Shown here: positions 25,308 through 34,479 of the stretch, piece by piece
How the letters are laid out: every line of letters starts with the position of its first letter
How positions within the stretch are numbered: position 1 is the first letter of the stretch
NCBI GenBank assembly: GCA_022566535.1
Contig: JADFIR010000011.1
Coordinates: 21,314 to 85,313, forward strand
DNA: 64,000 nt
DNA from: Planctomycetota bacterium
GTDB lineage: Bacteria > Planctomycetota > Phycisphaerae > Phycisphaerales > SM1A02
Reading direction: 5' to 3'
The notes under the pieces: model-generated
Databases searched by the model: none
The model's input: only the letters and a program-made list of their open reading frames with translations
What the model was told of the DNA's origin: nothing
Program-made: the position numbers and the translations under genes

Positions 25308-26468
25308 GGCACCTGCATCCTCTGTCTCTCTATCAGTCCCATGACGATATAGCTTCTCATCTATGTAGTGCAGAATCGTGCGTGCCGCGTTGATGACTAG
25401 CATGGCCTCGGGCTCGGGTAGGAGTATCGGGTTTGGGTGTGCAACACTCGCCTTGTTCCTCAGCGGGTTGAAGGAGTCAAGGATGGTTGCGATCGCGCGC
25501 AGGACGCGAAGGATGTCATCGCTCCGTGGACCGACGTCCCGAAACGCCGGGTGTCCCTCTCGGACCTGTTTGAATAGTCTGGTAAGGGTTGCATCCTCTG
25601 GGGCCGCGAGACCTGCCTTGCAAGAAACTTCGCGCAGGTAGCCGTGGAGGGCCGTATGGATCCGGTCAACACCGCTCGTTGCACCGGTAGCGCGCAGCAG
25701 CTCCTGCGCATCCAGAAGAGCCCGCTCTACCACCTCACTCGTAATGCGCAGCGTTGGCTGCTCGACGTGCGGGCCGGTGCGTAGCCGCGTGATCCAGCTG
25801 CGAATCTCTGCTGTACGTTGCGGCGTGCGAAGGTCGGAGCTACCTACTGGGAACCGCGCTAGAACGCCTTCTAAGATACGCGCCTGCACCTGAGGTGCAC
25901 TCTCTCTGAGGATTGTGATGAATCGCTCCCGAGTGGTACCGTCACGTGTGTACGGGTCAATGTCGAGGTCCAGCTCGACATAGAACTCTTGGTGGCTGCG
26001 ATACGAAAAGTCGCCTAGGTAGCCGCCGGATACCCCGATGTATTTGTAGACGAGCTTGCTTATCTGTGATTTCTTCAAACCAAGCCCGCGTTGAATGGCC
26101 GGGTGTACTGGGCGCTCGAGCGCTAGTTCCACGGCAATGAAGCGGATGTAAGTGCCGAGTTCGGAAAGTACTTCCGCGATCTGCACGAACGCCTGCCGTT
26201 CCGCAGAGTTTTCTTGGCCACGCCGCAGTCGCTCGTACTGCTCCAGTGGGACGACACCGTGAAGCACCGAGAACTCGTCGTTGAAGTGGTTCGTGGCGTA
26301 AACGACACGGAAAGACACCGACCGCAGAATCTCGGCAGCTCGCGTTTGGGAGCGTTCCGCCAGCAGGCGGGCGGCATTTTCAAAGAGAAGCTGGCATTGG
26401 TCATGGGTCAGACCATCCTGCAGAATGGTGAAGTCGCCAGCTCCGCTGGCGTGATAGAGCTCAATCAT
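25263..26468 (-). CDS. Abortive-infection (Abi_C domain) protein
   Basis: 401 aa. The first 250 residues are mainly helical with a beta-rich centre (YLGDFSYRSHQEFYVELDLD) that I cannot name. The C-terminal 130 residues match the Abi_C family: GVDRIHTALHGYLREV, LTRLFKQVREGHPAF, ILRVLRAIATILDSFNPLRN, SVAHPN and EAMLVINAARTILHYIDEK. Proteins with this end are phage-defence genes that stop phage growth by killing or arresting the host. It starts 27 nt after the MmeI-like gene on the same strand, so the two are probably co-transcribed. The last 15 residues are encoded by the attC-like site and are probably not functional. Confidence 0.85.
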   Translation of the reverse strand: MIELYHASGAGDFTILQDGLTHDQCQLLFENAARLLAERSQTRAAEILRSVSFRVVYATNHFNDEFSVLHGVVPLEQYERLRRGQENSAERQAFVQIAEVLSELGTYIRFIAVELALERPVHPAIQRGLGLKKSQISKLVYKYIGVSGGYLGDFSYRSHQEFYVELDLDIDPYTRDGTTRERFITILRESAPQVQARILEGVLARFPVGSSDLRTPQRTAEIRSWITRLRTGPHVEQPTLRITSEVVERALLDAQELLRATGATSGVDRIHTALHGYLREVSCKAGLAAPEDATLTRLFKQVREGHPAFRDVGPRSDDILRVLRAIATILDSFNPLRNKASVAHPNPILLPEPEAMLVINAARTILHYIDEKLYRHGTDRETEDAGAAQQRHAADGATRHR

Positions 26469-26495
26469 GCCTGCCTCACAGTCCCTCCTCCTTGG

Positions 26496-29400
26496 TCACC
26501 TTGCCCGATCCAGGTTCAGCCGCAGCAAGCTGGCGAGCACGCGTTGGTCGCTCTGGCGCCGGCGGTCGATGAGGGGATGGTCGTCCGGAAGCGGCTGACC
26601 GGCGCCGGTCTCGATCCACACCTCAGCCCAATCCTCAGACCAGTCGCCGTCTGGATCGGTGGCTGCGTACGCGGCCAGCACGGCGCGGTCGAGCTTTTCG
26701 TGGGCGAGCCTGAGCCACATTGGCCGTTCATTGTAGAGATTGGTCAGCGTGCGTTTTTTGAGGCGCTGATCCTTTGCGGCCATGGCCATGATCGCGGATT
26801 GACGGATCAGCGGTAGGGCTTCTTCGGGCACATCGGAGAAGTCGCCCATCGCATCGACCAGCCTGGTAATCCGGTCGATCCACTCCGGGGGGTTGAGCCA
26901 GCGCTCCCGTTGCTCGTTGAGCTCCCTCGCGGCGTCGGCGACCCGCCGATAGGCAGGATCATCCTCCGACTCCTCCCCCGGCGACCACGGTAGGGGAAAG
27001 GTCTCGAAGCAGGTGGTCGGCGTGTAGCGGAAGCCCGATTCCGCCTCCCGCAACTGCGTCCCCATCCGACGCGCCCAGAGCTCATGGATCGAACTGTGCA
27101 GCACGCCGAAGAAGTAGTCGTCGGAGCGCGCGAAGATGGGAATGGTCTTGTCCGGCTGAACAGATAACGGGATCCAAGCGAACAAGCGGTGCTTCGCGAC
27201 CATTGTCGTTCCCAGCAAGCGATCCAATCTTGAGGCTGCTTCGCGCACTCCCTCGCCACTACGCCGAAACTGCCACCACTGCTCACGAATACGAGGATCG
27301 CGATTGTCTTGACGACTGCGCTTCACCTTCCTTCGGACGAGTTCAAATGCCGCTTCAAAACCAGCAGCTTCTGATTCGGTGTTGAACTCATTGAAGTCGA
27401 TAATCCAGTCTGTCGGGCGCCCGCTGACGAGAGCTTTCCCGTTAATCCATGGGTGGACCACCTCGAAACTACTCCTGCCATTTGGGTTAGGGGCCGAGAG
27501 GAGTCTATTCGCCTCCTCGAACGTGACCTCAAACTTCGCGCCCTTCTCTGGTGATCGCTGATAGATTCCCAGATTCTCCTGGAGCCGGGGTGTTTCAGTT
27601 AGATCAAGATCGCCGGTGAGATTCGCATTGATCCGCTCGACCGGTACACCATCAAGCACCCGCTGCGTGTCGGCGCCCCCGTCGAACCCGACCATGGAGA
27701 CGTGAACGGCGACGCCATCCTGGACCCACTCGCGGTCGGACCAGGCCATGAAGACGTCGCCGGTCTCTTTGATGCGCTTGAGCACTTTGCGGTTGTCGCC
27801 GCCGCGAATGCCCTGGGTGGCCAGGAGTCCCGCGCGGGGGCCGTGCAAAGCCGGCGATGCCATCGCCGGCTTTACAGTGGTGCGGACAATTGCCCGCCTG
27901 GCGATCTCAAACCAGTAACAGCACAGATCGGACGTATTCGGCAAGTCAAACGCGTCGTACATCGCCTGGATGTAGGCATCATCGAGGCCGTATTGCCGAA
28001 ACAGCTTGGAGCCCAGAAACGGCGGATTGCCGATGATGAAGTCCGCTCGCGGCCATTTCGCCGGCGCCGGATGTTGCGGGTCCGAGAGATCGAGGATCGC
28101 ATCCCGCTCTTCGATCGCTTGCAGCGGCTCCAGGACCGGATCGCGCGGCGGGTTGAAACCGTTATCGCGCATCCACTGGAGATAGCCGATCCAGATGACG
28201 ACCTGGGCCAGCTCGGTCGCGTAGGTGTTGATTTCCAGGCCGTGCAGTTGCGTGGGGCGAACGTGTGGGAACAGGCCGAGTCCGATCTCCGGCCGCGCGG
28301 CGTAGGTGATGACTTCCTTTTCTAGGTTCAGAAGCTGCTGGATCGCCACGTAGAGGAAGTTGCCGGAGCCGCAGGCGGGGTCGAGGATGCGGATTGAAGA
28401 CAGCCTGCTCAGGTATTCGTCCAGCAGCTTGCCAATGGCGTGCTCGGCTTTTTCGCGAGTAGTCTTGGCCTTCGCCTTTCGCCGGCGCACAAGTTGCTTT
28501 TCAACCTTCCCCTGGGTCTCGTTCCACTCCCGGCGAAGGGGAGCCATCACCACCGGCTCAACCACAAGCATGATGTCCTGGCGGCTGGTGAAGTGGGCAC
28601 CGATCTGGGCTCGCTTGTCCGGGTCGAGGGAGCGCTCAAAGAGCGTGCCGAAGATGGCCGGCTCAACACTGGCCCAATCCTGGTTGGCCGCCAGGATCAG
28701 GACGCCAGTCTCGGGTTCAGTGAGCTGAAGCGCCGGCGCTTCATCGAACAGCTGCCCGTTGAACCAGGGAATTTCGGCCACGCCGAACGCTCCGCCGCTG
28801 CGCATCCGAGCGAACAGATCGGTCATGCGCTTGGTCAGTTCGGCCGGTTTGGATTTCCACTGGACGAGCAGTTGCTTGAACAGGTCGCGCGGCAGGAGGT
28901 CGACGTCCTCGGCAAAGAGGCAGAACATGCACTTCATCAGGAAGTGCGCGGCGACGTGGGGGTCGTGGCCGCGGTCGCGCAGGCCGAGGGCAAGCTGGGC
29001 GAATCGGCCGGCAACTTCCTCCGTGATCTTCTCCGCAGTCGCGGTCGGCCGGAATGAATGCGGATCGGTGAAGACTCGGCGCAGCAGACCGAGGCCACGG
29101 GGCTCGGCCATTTGCCTGAGTGTGACGACATGGACCTGTTTGGCGGTACCGGTGAAGTTCGTGTGAATCTCCGTCCGTGTGATGTCGCTGACGATAAGCA
29201 ACGGCGGGTTCTCCAGCGCTTCGCGATACTGCAGAAGTTGCTGATAGGCCCCGGCCAGGTCTTTGTGCTTGTCTTTGGTCTTGTATTCCCAGCCGAACTT
29301 CCCCCGCCACCAGACATCCGCCCAGCCACGCTCGCCCTTGGCCCCTTTCGAGGCTGGCCCGGCCACCTTGACACCCTTCTCAAACGTGTACTTGGCCCCG

Positions 29401-29558
29401 GTCTTGTCATACTCGGCGGGCGTCGGCTGTCCGAGAAGGCGACACAGGTCGAGGAAGTGCTCCTGACTGGCAGCGCGCTCAGGCAGCTTCACCGGAAGCC
29501 ACTTGGCGACGAATTGGGCGGGCGTCAGGTCCGAAGCCATGCGGGGATTGTGGATCAT
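26496..29558 (-). CDS. MmeI-like type IIG restriction-modification enzyme
   Basis: 1020 aa; the true start may be the Met at 29540. An N-terminal PD-(D/E)XK nuclease is visible as GWADVWWRGKFGWEYK: Asp81, Glu91 and Lys93 keep the D-x9-ExK spacing of MmeI. A helical linker precedes an adenine-N6 methyltransferase domain with motif X (GAHFTSR, about 320-326), motif I DPACGSGN (393-400) and motif IV NPPF (511-514). The C-terminal about 350 residues are the target-recognition region, which also sets methylation specificity. Methylation and cutting reside in one chain, so no separate methylase is needed. It leads a defence operon with the Abi_C gene. Confidence 0.92.
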   Translation of the reverse strand: MIHNPRMASDLTPAQFVAKWLPVKLPERAASQEHFLDLCRLLGQPTPAEYDKTGAKYTFEKGVKVAGPASKGAKGERGWADVWWRGKFGWEYKTKDKHKDLAGAYQQLLQYREALENPPLLIVSDITRTEIHTNFTGTAKQVHVVTLRQMAEPRGLGLLRRVFTDPHSFRPTATAEKITEEVAGRFAQLALGLRDRGHDPHVAAHFLMKCMFCLFAEDVDLLPRDLFKQLLVQWKSKPAELTKRMTDLFARMRSGGAFGVAEIPWFNGQLFDEAPALQLTEPETGVLILAANQDWASVEPAIFGTLFERSLDPDKRAQIGAHFTSRQDIMLVVEPVVMAPLRREWNETQGKVEKQLVRRRKAKAKTTREKAEHAIGKLLDEYLSRLSSIRILDPACGSGNFLYVAIQQLLNLEKEVITYAARPEIGLGLFPHVRPTQLHGLEINTYATELAQVVIWIGYLQWMRDNGFNPPRDPVLEPLQAIEERDAILDLSDPQHPAPAKWPRADFIIGNPPFLGSKLFRQYGLDDAYIQAMYDAFDLPNTSDLCCYWFEIARRAIVRTTVKPAMASPALHGPRAGLLATQGIRGGDNRKVLKRIKETGDVFMAWSDREWVQDGVAVHVSMVGFDGGADTQRVLDGVPVERINANLTGDLDLTETPRLQENLGIYQRSPEKGAKFEVTFEEANRLLSAPNPNGRSSFEVVHPWINGKALVSGRPTDWIIDFNEFNTESEAAGFEAAFELVRRKVKRSRQDNRDPRIREQWWQFRRSGEGVREAASRLDRLLGTTMVAKHRLFAWIPLSVQPDKTIPIFARSDDYFFGVLHSSIHELWARRMGTQLREAESGFRYTPTTCFETFPLPWSPGEESEDDPAYRRVADAARELNEQRERWLNPPEWIDRITRLVDAMGDFSDVPEEALPLIRQSAIMAMAAKDQRLKKRTLTNLYNERPMWLRLAHEKLDRAVLAAYAATDPDGDWSEDWAEVWIETGAGQPLPDDHPLIDRRRQSDQRVLASLLRLNLDRAR

Positions 29559-29778
29559 TCACGGCAGCGTGTCGAGGCCCATGAGCCGAGCTCTGATCCA
29601 CCGGTGGGTGGAGAGCCAGGACTGTGAGTGCGTGATCGGGATTACGCACAAACGCTTATCCTGATTTCAAATAGAGAGACACGCCGAATCTGCAGCGAGG
29701 CAAAATGCGGCAAAACGCGGCAAATCGGGACGAGCCGGCAAGCTCAGGACAAGAATGTTGAGGAGGGCCAGCTAGCCT

Positions 29779-30681
29779 ATGAGCGTGTTGCGCCTCGGCC
29801 ACAGCGTACGTCGGGTCTTCATCGACCAAGCCGACACGGCGATGGGAGCGGTCACCGCCGAACTGGCGTCCGACTTCGAGGGGGCAAACTGTGTTCCACT
29901 GATCGGCGCGGGGGCGTCTGCCGCTCCGCCGTCAAACGTTCCGCTGGCCGCCTCACTGATGTTCGAGCTGCGCCGAGCGTTGTGGAAGAGCGTTCTTCCC
30001 TTCGTCAGATCGCACCAGCTACCTGCAACCGCTCGAGAATCAGCCAAGGCGATCCTGAAGGAAGCGCGCCTGGAGCGCATACTCCAGGCCCTCCAGGAGG
30101 TGCACGGACCGAAAGCCATCCATCGGTTCCTAGACGTTCTTGACGCCGAGCAGTGGAACCAAACGCATGCTGCGATTGCATCGTTAGCGACATCCGGCAG
30201 ATTGCCCGTCTGTATTACCCTCAACTTTGACTGTCTGATTGAGAAGTCAATTCAGGCACATGGCGGCGGGGTCAGGACCGAATGTCCGTTGAAAGACAAT
30301 GCAGGCTTTGAGACCGGAGGCGATCCCGTTCGATGCAGACTCATTAAGCCGCATGGGTCGATCGCCCCTGCTGGATTTGAAGGAGGAAGGTGTGGTACCA
30401 GCCCAATGTCCGAGAAGGCCGCTTCTGTTGAGCGACTCCGGGCCGCGCATGAAGAGGCAGCCTCATGTGTCGGGCACCCTCGGCGGGTACTTCGTCCGCG
30501 ACACCTCTCGGACAATCGGTCTGTTGACCACTGGGTTACTGCTTCGAGTCCAAGTGGGAGAAGAGGACGGCACGGCGTATCAGGTCACGATCGTCCGAAG
30601 CGCATAGACCAGTCACTCCTCATCGAGCACCTCTCGCCTCAGCCGCCGCCGGGGCTTTCTCTCCGGCCTCGGGTAGACTGA
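29779..30681 (+). CDS. SIR2-like (NADase-type) defence protein, C-terminus probably broken
   Basis: 300 codons. Residues 38-50 (CVPLIGAGASAAP) form the NAD-binding loop, 144-155 (VCITLNFDCLIE) the TxNxD region and 187-194 (RLIKPHGS) the catalytic-His motif of SIR2 domains that degrade NAD in anti-phage systems. After about residue 200 the sequence becomes Arg/Ser/Pro-rich and looks like an out-of-frame translation, so a frameshift or deletion near 30370-30400 is likely. No partner effector is seen. It lies head-to-head with the MmeI-like gene (220 bp apart). Function is doubtful because of the C-terminus. Confidence 0.65.
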   Translation: MSVLRLGHSVRRVFIDQADTAMGAVTAELASDFEGANCVPLIGAGASAAPPSNVPLAASLMFELRRALWKSVLPFVRSHQLPATARESAKAILKEARLERILQALQEVHGPKAIHRFLDVLDAEQWNQTHAAIASLATSGRLPVCITLNFDCLIEKSIQAHGGGVRTECPLKDNAGFETGGDPVRCRLIKPHGSIAPAGFEGGRCGTSPMSEKAASVERLRAAHEEAASCVGHPRRVLRPRHLSDNRSVDHWVTASSPSGRRGRHGVSGHDRPKRIDQSLLIEHLSPQPPPGLSLRPRVD

Positions 30682-30749
30682 TCGCCGTGCCGCGGACCAT
30701 GGTTTGTATAGAATCGTGCTACTCGTGGACCACTCGCCGGAGGTGAGCC

Positions 30750-33590
30750 ATGCGTCATGCGCGTTGCGCTGCTGTTGCGGTAGTCCTTGCATCGACCGCG
30801 GCAATCTCAGCGTCGGCTGCGGATCAGCCGGATGAGATGGTGCTGCGCGTTGTCGCCGCGGAATCGGGCGCTCCCATCGCCGGCGCCGCGCTCGCGATCG
30901 AGCACGATTTCGGCGAGGGAAGGGCGGCGGCCGATCAGAATGGGCTGTTTCGGATCGACATCCCCAAAACGGGCGTGACCTACCTGCAGATCGTCTGCGA
31001 GGCGCCGAATCGCGTGACGATGCGGCAGCATTGGCGCTGGCAGAATGGCGGACTCGCGCTTCCAGCGGAGTTGGCTTTCCCGATGCCGCAGGGCGTGACG
31101 GCGGGCGGGCTCGTCGTGAACGAACAGGGGGCCCCGGTTGGCAATGTCCTGATCGTGATCAGCGCATCCGGGCGCGGTGGGTCTCCCCGGCCCTGGGTGC
31201 GGCGGCATGAACTCGCGACCGACGCCCACGGCCGATGGACATGCGCCATTCTGCCGGCAGATATGCGGCGCCTGGTGATCGAGCTTCGGCATCCGGATTA
31301 CGTGCCAACGTGGCATACCGCAACAGCGCGATCGGATCCTTCGCTCGAGGCGTTCCGCAACGAACATGCGGTACTGACGCTTGAGGACGGCGTCACCGTG
31401 TGGGGCCGTGTCATCACAGAGGATGGCGAGCCGGTGGATGGCGCCACGATTGAGGCCGGTCGATTCAGCGACGGATACACGCAGCCTATCGCGACAAGCC
31501 GTAAAGACGGCAGGTACCGCTTCACGGTTGAGCGCGATGATCTGGCGGTGATGGTGCGTGCCGAACATCTCTCGCCAGTAATCCTCCGCGTACCGAAGCA
31601 GAAGATCGAGAGCCCGATCGAGGTGAGGCTCAAGCCGGGCGGGGTCATCCGCGGACGGGTGATGGACCTAAGGGGCGAAGCGATCGCCGGCGCCGACGTA
31701 CGCGTTGCCGTGTGGGCGGGGAGCTCACAAGACTGGCGGTTCCGTACGGATGAGGACGGAACCTTTATCTGGGACAGCGCGCCGCTCGAAGGCGACATCG
31801 AGATGCGCGTTGAGAAGGGTGGCTACATCACCAAGCGCCGCGTTCCGATGAAGCCGGGGAATGAGTTCCAGGTGACGCTGCCGGATGCGCTGGTCGTTCA
31901 CGGACGCGTCATGGATGCGGAGATGATGGAGCCGTTGCCGCGATTCAAAGTGACGCCCGCCTACGAGCAGCATCCCGAGCTTCCACTCTTCTATGCGACG
32001 GATGCGGCAGTGGAGGGAATCGATGGGGAATTCGTCATCGGCATCAGCGAGGAGCACACGGGGGTCTTTCTGGTCATCGACGCGGAGGGACACCTGCCCG
32101 CGAAGTCGCGGCGGTTCGAGGTCGGTGAGGGCGAACGCAGGTGGGATACCGCGCTCGAGCGGGGCGAGGGACCGAGCGCGATCGTCAGGGGCCCGAATGG
32201 CGGGGTCGTGGCAGGTGCCGAAGTGCACAGGACGACGCACCAGTCCTGTGAGGTCTTTGATGGCAGGTCGTTCCTCGGCAATACCACTGTCTCGACTACG
32301 ACGGACGAGTTCGGCCGCTTCGGCTTCCCGCCATCGCTTGATCAATACGCAGTCATCGTTCTGACGGACGACGGATACGCCATTGCGACCGACGAAGACT
32401 TGCGCGAGCAGCAGGTCATCCACCTCCAGCCGTGGAGTAGGATCGAGGGCAGATATTTGGTTGCGCTGGAGCCGGGGGCTGAGCAGACAATCGAGATGAT
32501 GAGTTTCAACAACGGGTATGACCTCAGACCCGACTTCGTCTTTCGATCGACCGTAACAACGGATCGCGATGGACGGTTCATGTTTGACCGGGCACCAGCG
32601 GGACTCGTGGAAGTGAAGCGGATGCTCGCAAGGCGGCGCACCTTTGGCGGCATCGTGCAGCGAGAGATGCTCGAGCTCGAGCCGGGCAGGACGGAAAAGG
32701 TCCAACTTGGCGGCCGGGGCCGGTCGGTGGCCGGCCGGATCGTGCCAGCGGCGGGTCTCGATACCACGCGGACGTGGACGTACGCCGGATATGCGAGCCT
32801 GCGGACGCCGGATATCGACTGGGCCTATCCCGCCGACTACGCATCGTGGAGCGACGAGAAGCAGCGGGAGTGGTGGCTCTCGTGGCGGAAGACGGATGAA
32901 TGCGCTGCCATTCTCGAGCGCCGGTTCCGCGAGAACCGCGCGTACCACTTCGAGATCTCGCCGGATGGCGCGTTCCGCATCGAGGACGTGCTGCCCGGCT
33001 TCTATCACTTAGTTGTGCGCGTCGAGGATCCGGACAGCCTTCTGACCGGCATATTCGGCGATCCCCTGGGTGTGATCGAGAAAGACGTGAGCATTCCCGA
33101 GCCGGATGCCTCTGCGCCAATGCAGGTGTTTGATCTCGGTTCGCTTGAACTCGAGCTTTCGACGAAAGTACCGATCGGAGAAGTGGCTCCCGAGTTCGAG
33201 TTCGCGACAGTCGACGGCGAGATGATGGGGCTCTCGGACTTCCGCGGCAGGTACGTCCTTCTCGACTTCTGGGCAACCTGGTGCGCCCCCTGCGTCACAG
33301 AGTTGCCGGAAGTGAAGAAGGTCTACGATCTCTATCGCGAGAAGGGTCTCGAAGTGATCGGCCTCAGCCTTGACTTCGGGCCCGAAGCACCGAAAGCACT
33401 CTTTGATCGCGGAGGCTACGGATGGGTCCAGGGTTTCCTCGGGAAAAATGAGTCGGTGGTCACCAGGAAGTTCGGCGTCGTCGGCATTCCAGCCATCATT
33501 CTGCTCGATCCGGAAGGGCGCGTCATTGCACGCGACCTTCGCGGCAGTGCCATCGGTGAGGCCGTAGCGCACGCTCTGGGCGACAACTGA
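30750..33590 (+). CDS. Exported carboxypeptidase-regulatory-like repeat protein fused to a TlpA-like thioredoxin
   Basis: 946 aa with a signal peptide (residues 1-23, ending SASA). At least seven beta-sandwich units of the carboxypeptidase-regulatory type follow (VWGRVITEDGEPVDGATIEA, IRGRVMDLRGEAIAGADVRV, VHGRVMDAEMMEPL, and others). The C-terminal about 140 residues are an AhpC/TSA-TlpA thioredoxin: VAPEFEFATVDGEMMGLSDF, DFWATWCAPC with Cys845 and Cys848, and GIPAIILLDPEGRVI. Such fusions are frequent in Planctomycetes and presumably reduce disulfides in the periplasm. GGAGG precedes the ATG and a -10-like TATAGAAT lies at about 30706. Confidence 0.88.
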   Translation: MRHARCAAVAVVLASTAAISASAADQPDEMVLRVVAAESGAPIAGAALAIEHDFGEGRAAADQNGLFRIDIPKTGVTYLQIVCEAPNRVTMRQHWRWQNGGLALPAELAFPMPQGVTAGGLVVNEQGAPVGNVLIVISASGRGGSPRPWVRRHELATDAHGRWTCAILPADMRRLVIELRHPDYVPTWHTATARSDPSLEAFRNEHAVLTLEDGVTVWGRVITEDGEPVDGATIEAGRFSDGYTQPIATSRKDGRYRFTVERDDLAVMVRAEHLSPVILRVPKQKIESPIEVRLKPGGVIRGRVMDLRGEAIAGADVRVAVWAGSSQDWRFRTDEDGTFIWDSAPLEGDIEMRVEKGGYITKRRVPMKPGNEFQVTLPDALVVHGRVMDAEMMEPLPRFKVTPAYEQHPELPLFYATDAAVEGIDGEFVIGISEEHTGVFLVIDAEGHLPAKSRRFEVGEGERRWDTALERGEGPSAIVRGPNGGVVAGAEVHRTTHQSCEVFDGRSFLGNTTVSTTTDEFGRFGFPPSLDQYAVIVLTDDGYAIATDEDLREQQVIHLQPWSRIEGRYLVALEPGAEQTIEMMSFNNGYDLRPDFVFRSTVTTDRDGRFMFDRAPAGLVEVKRMLARRRTFGGIVQREMLELEPGRTEKVQLGGRGRSVAGRIVPAAGLDTTRTWTYAGYASLRTPDIDWAYPADYASWSDEKQREWWLSWRKTDECAAILERRFRENRAYHFEISPDGAFRIEDVLPGFYHLVVRVEDPDSLLTGIFGDPLGVIEKDVSIPEPDASAPMQVFDLGSLELELSTKVPIGEVAPEFEFATVDGEMMGLSDFRGRYVLLDFWATWCAPCVTELPEVKKVYDLYREKGLEVIGLSLDFGPEAPKALFDRGGYGWVQGFLGKNESVVTRKFGVVGIPAIILLDPEGRVIARDLRGSAIGEAVAHALGDN

Positions 33591-33881
33591 CGCCGCTCCT
33601 TGATGACCGGGCCGACCCCGGGCTGCTGCTCATCGTGCTGGCTATCGAGCAGGCCCATTCAACTGTGCAGGATGACGCCGGCTCATTCCGCTCCTGCAGG
33701 CTCCGCCGGTGATGCTGCGCCGAGATTTGGAATCATACACCCGCAATACGCGAGCAGGGGCCCGAAAAGGACGGGCCAAGCGCCGCTCTTCCAAAGAATT
33801 GGCGAGAATCGCGTGGGGTGACGCTGTCTCGCGCAATTATTGGGGTGGCGACCCGCCATCTACGGCGGCGAGGGCCTCCCG

Positions 33882-34469
33882 ATGACCTGGCCGATGGCAT
33901 TGACCGAACCACTCCCGGAAGCCGAACCGTTGGTGGACTCCGCGGCCAAGGCGGAAGCCATCGACGCCCTCTTCGATCGTCATTGCCGGTCGCTCTATCG
34001 CTACGTCGTCGTGCGGATGGGCGGCGACGCGCAGCTTGCCGACGACGTCATGCAGCAGGTCTGGGTGGCCGCCCTGCGCACCGGGTGGTCGGTTCCCGCC
34101 GATGAGATCGAGTTCTGGCTGCGGGGGGTGGCTAGAAACATTCTCGCGGCGCATCGCCGCCGCCTGGCCAATCGGCCGAAGCAGCTCCCCCTCGCGGACC
34201 GCGCGCTGGCGAGTGAGCTGGCCGAAGCGCTTGAGTCGAGCCCGCTGCCGCCTGAGCTGGTAGACAAAAAGGAAACTAAGGATCAGCTGCTGCTCGCGCT
34301 CACGCAGCTTCCATCCAACGCTCAGGAGCTGATCGCGGGCCGCTACTTCCGGGGTTGGACCGTCGAGCGGCTCGCCGACACGCTCGGGCTGAGCGTCCGT
34401 GCCGCTGAGGGACGCCTCTATCGGGCCCGACAGGCCCTCAAGCAAGCGCTGGCCCACCTCGAAGAATAG
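33882..34469 (+). CDS. ECF RNA polymerase sigma factor
   Basis: 195 aa from the ATG at 33882; an in-frame upstream start at 33840 is less likely. Region 2 is FDRHCRSLYRYVVVRMGGDA through QLADDVMQQVWVAA and EFWLRGVARNILAAHRRR. Region 4 is LTQLPSNAQELIAGRYFRGW with the helix-turn-helix TVERLADTLGLSVRAAEGRLYRAR. The next gene starts 10 nt downstream and encodes a protein with one transmembrane helix, an arrangement expected of a sigma factor and its membrane regulator. Confidence 0.88.
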   Translation: MTWPMALTEPLPEAEPLVDSAAKAEAIDALFDRHCRSLYRYVVVRMGGDAQLADDVMQQVWVAALRTGWSVPADEIEFWLRGVARNILAAHRRRLANRPKQLPLADRALASELAEALESSPLPPELVDKKETKDQLLLALTQLPSNAQELIAGRYFRGWTVERLADTLGLSVRAAEGRLYRARQALKQALAHLEE

Positions 34470-34479
34470 GAGACGAATC

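Noticed and set aside
31725..33008. 427-codon minus-strand open frame
   Set aside because: Antisense to the carboxypeptidase-regulatory/TlpA gene, no start signal or domain.
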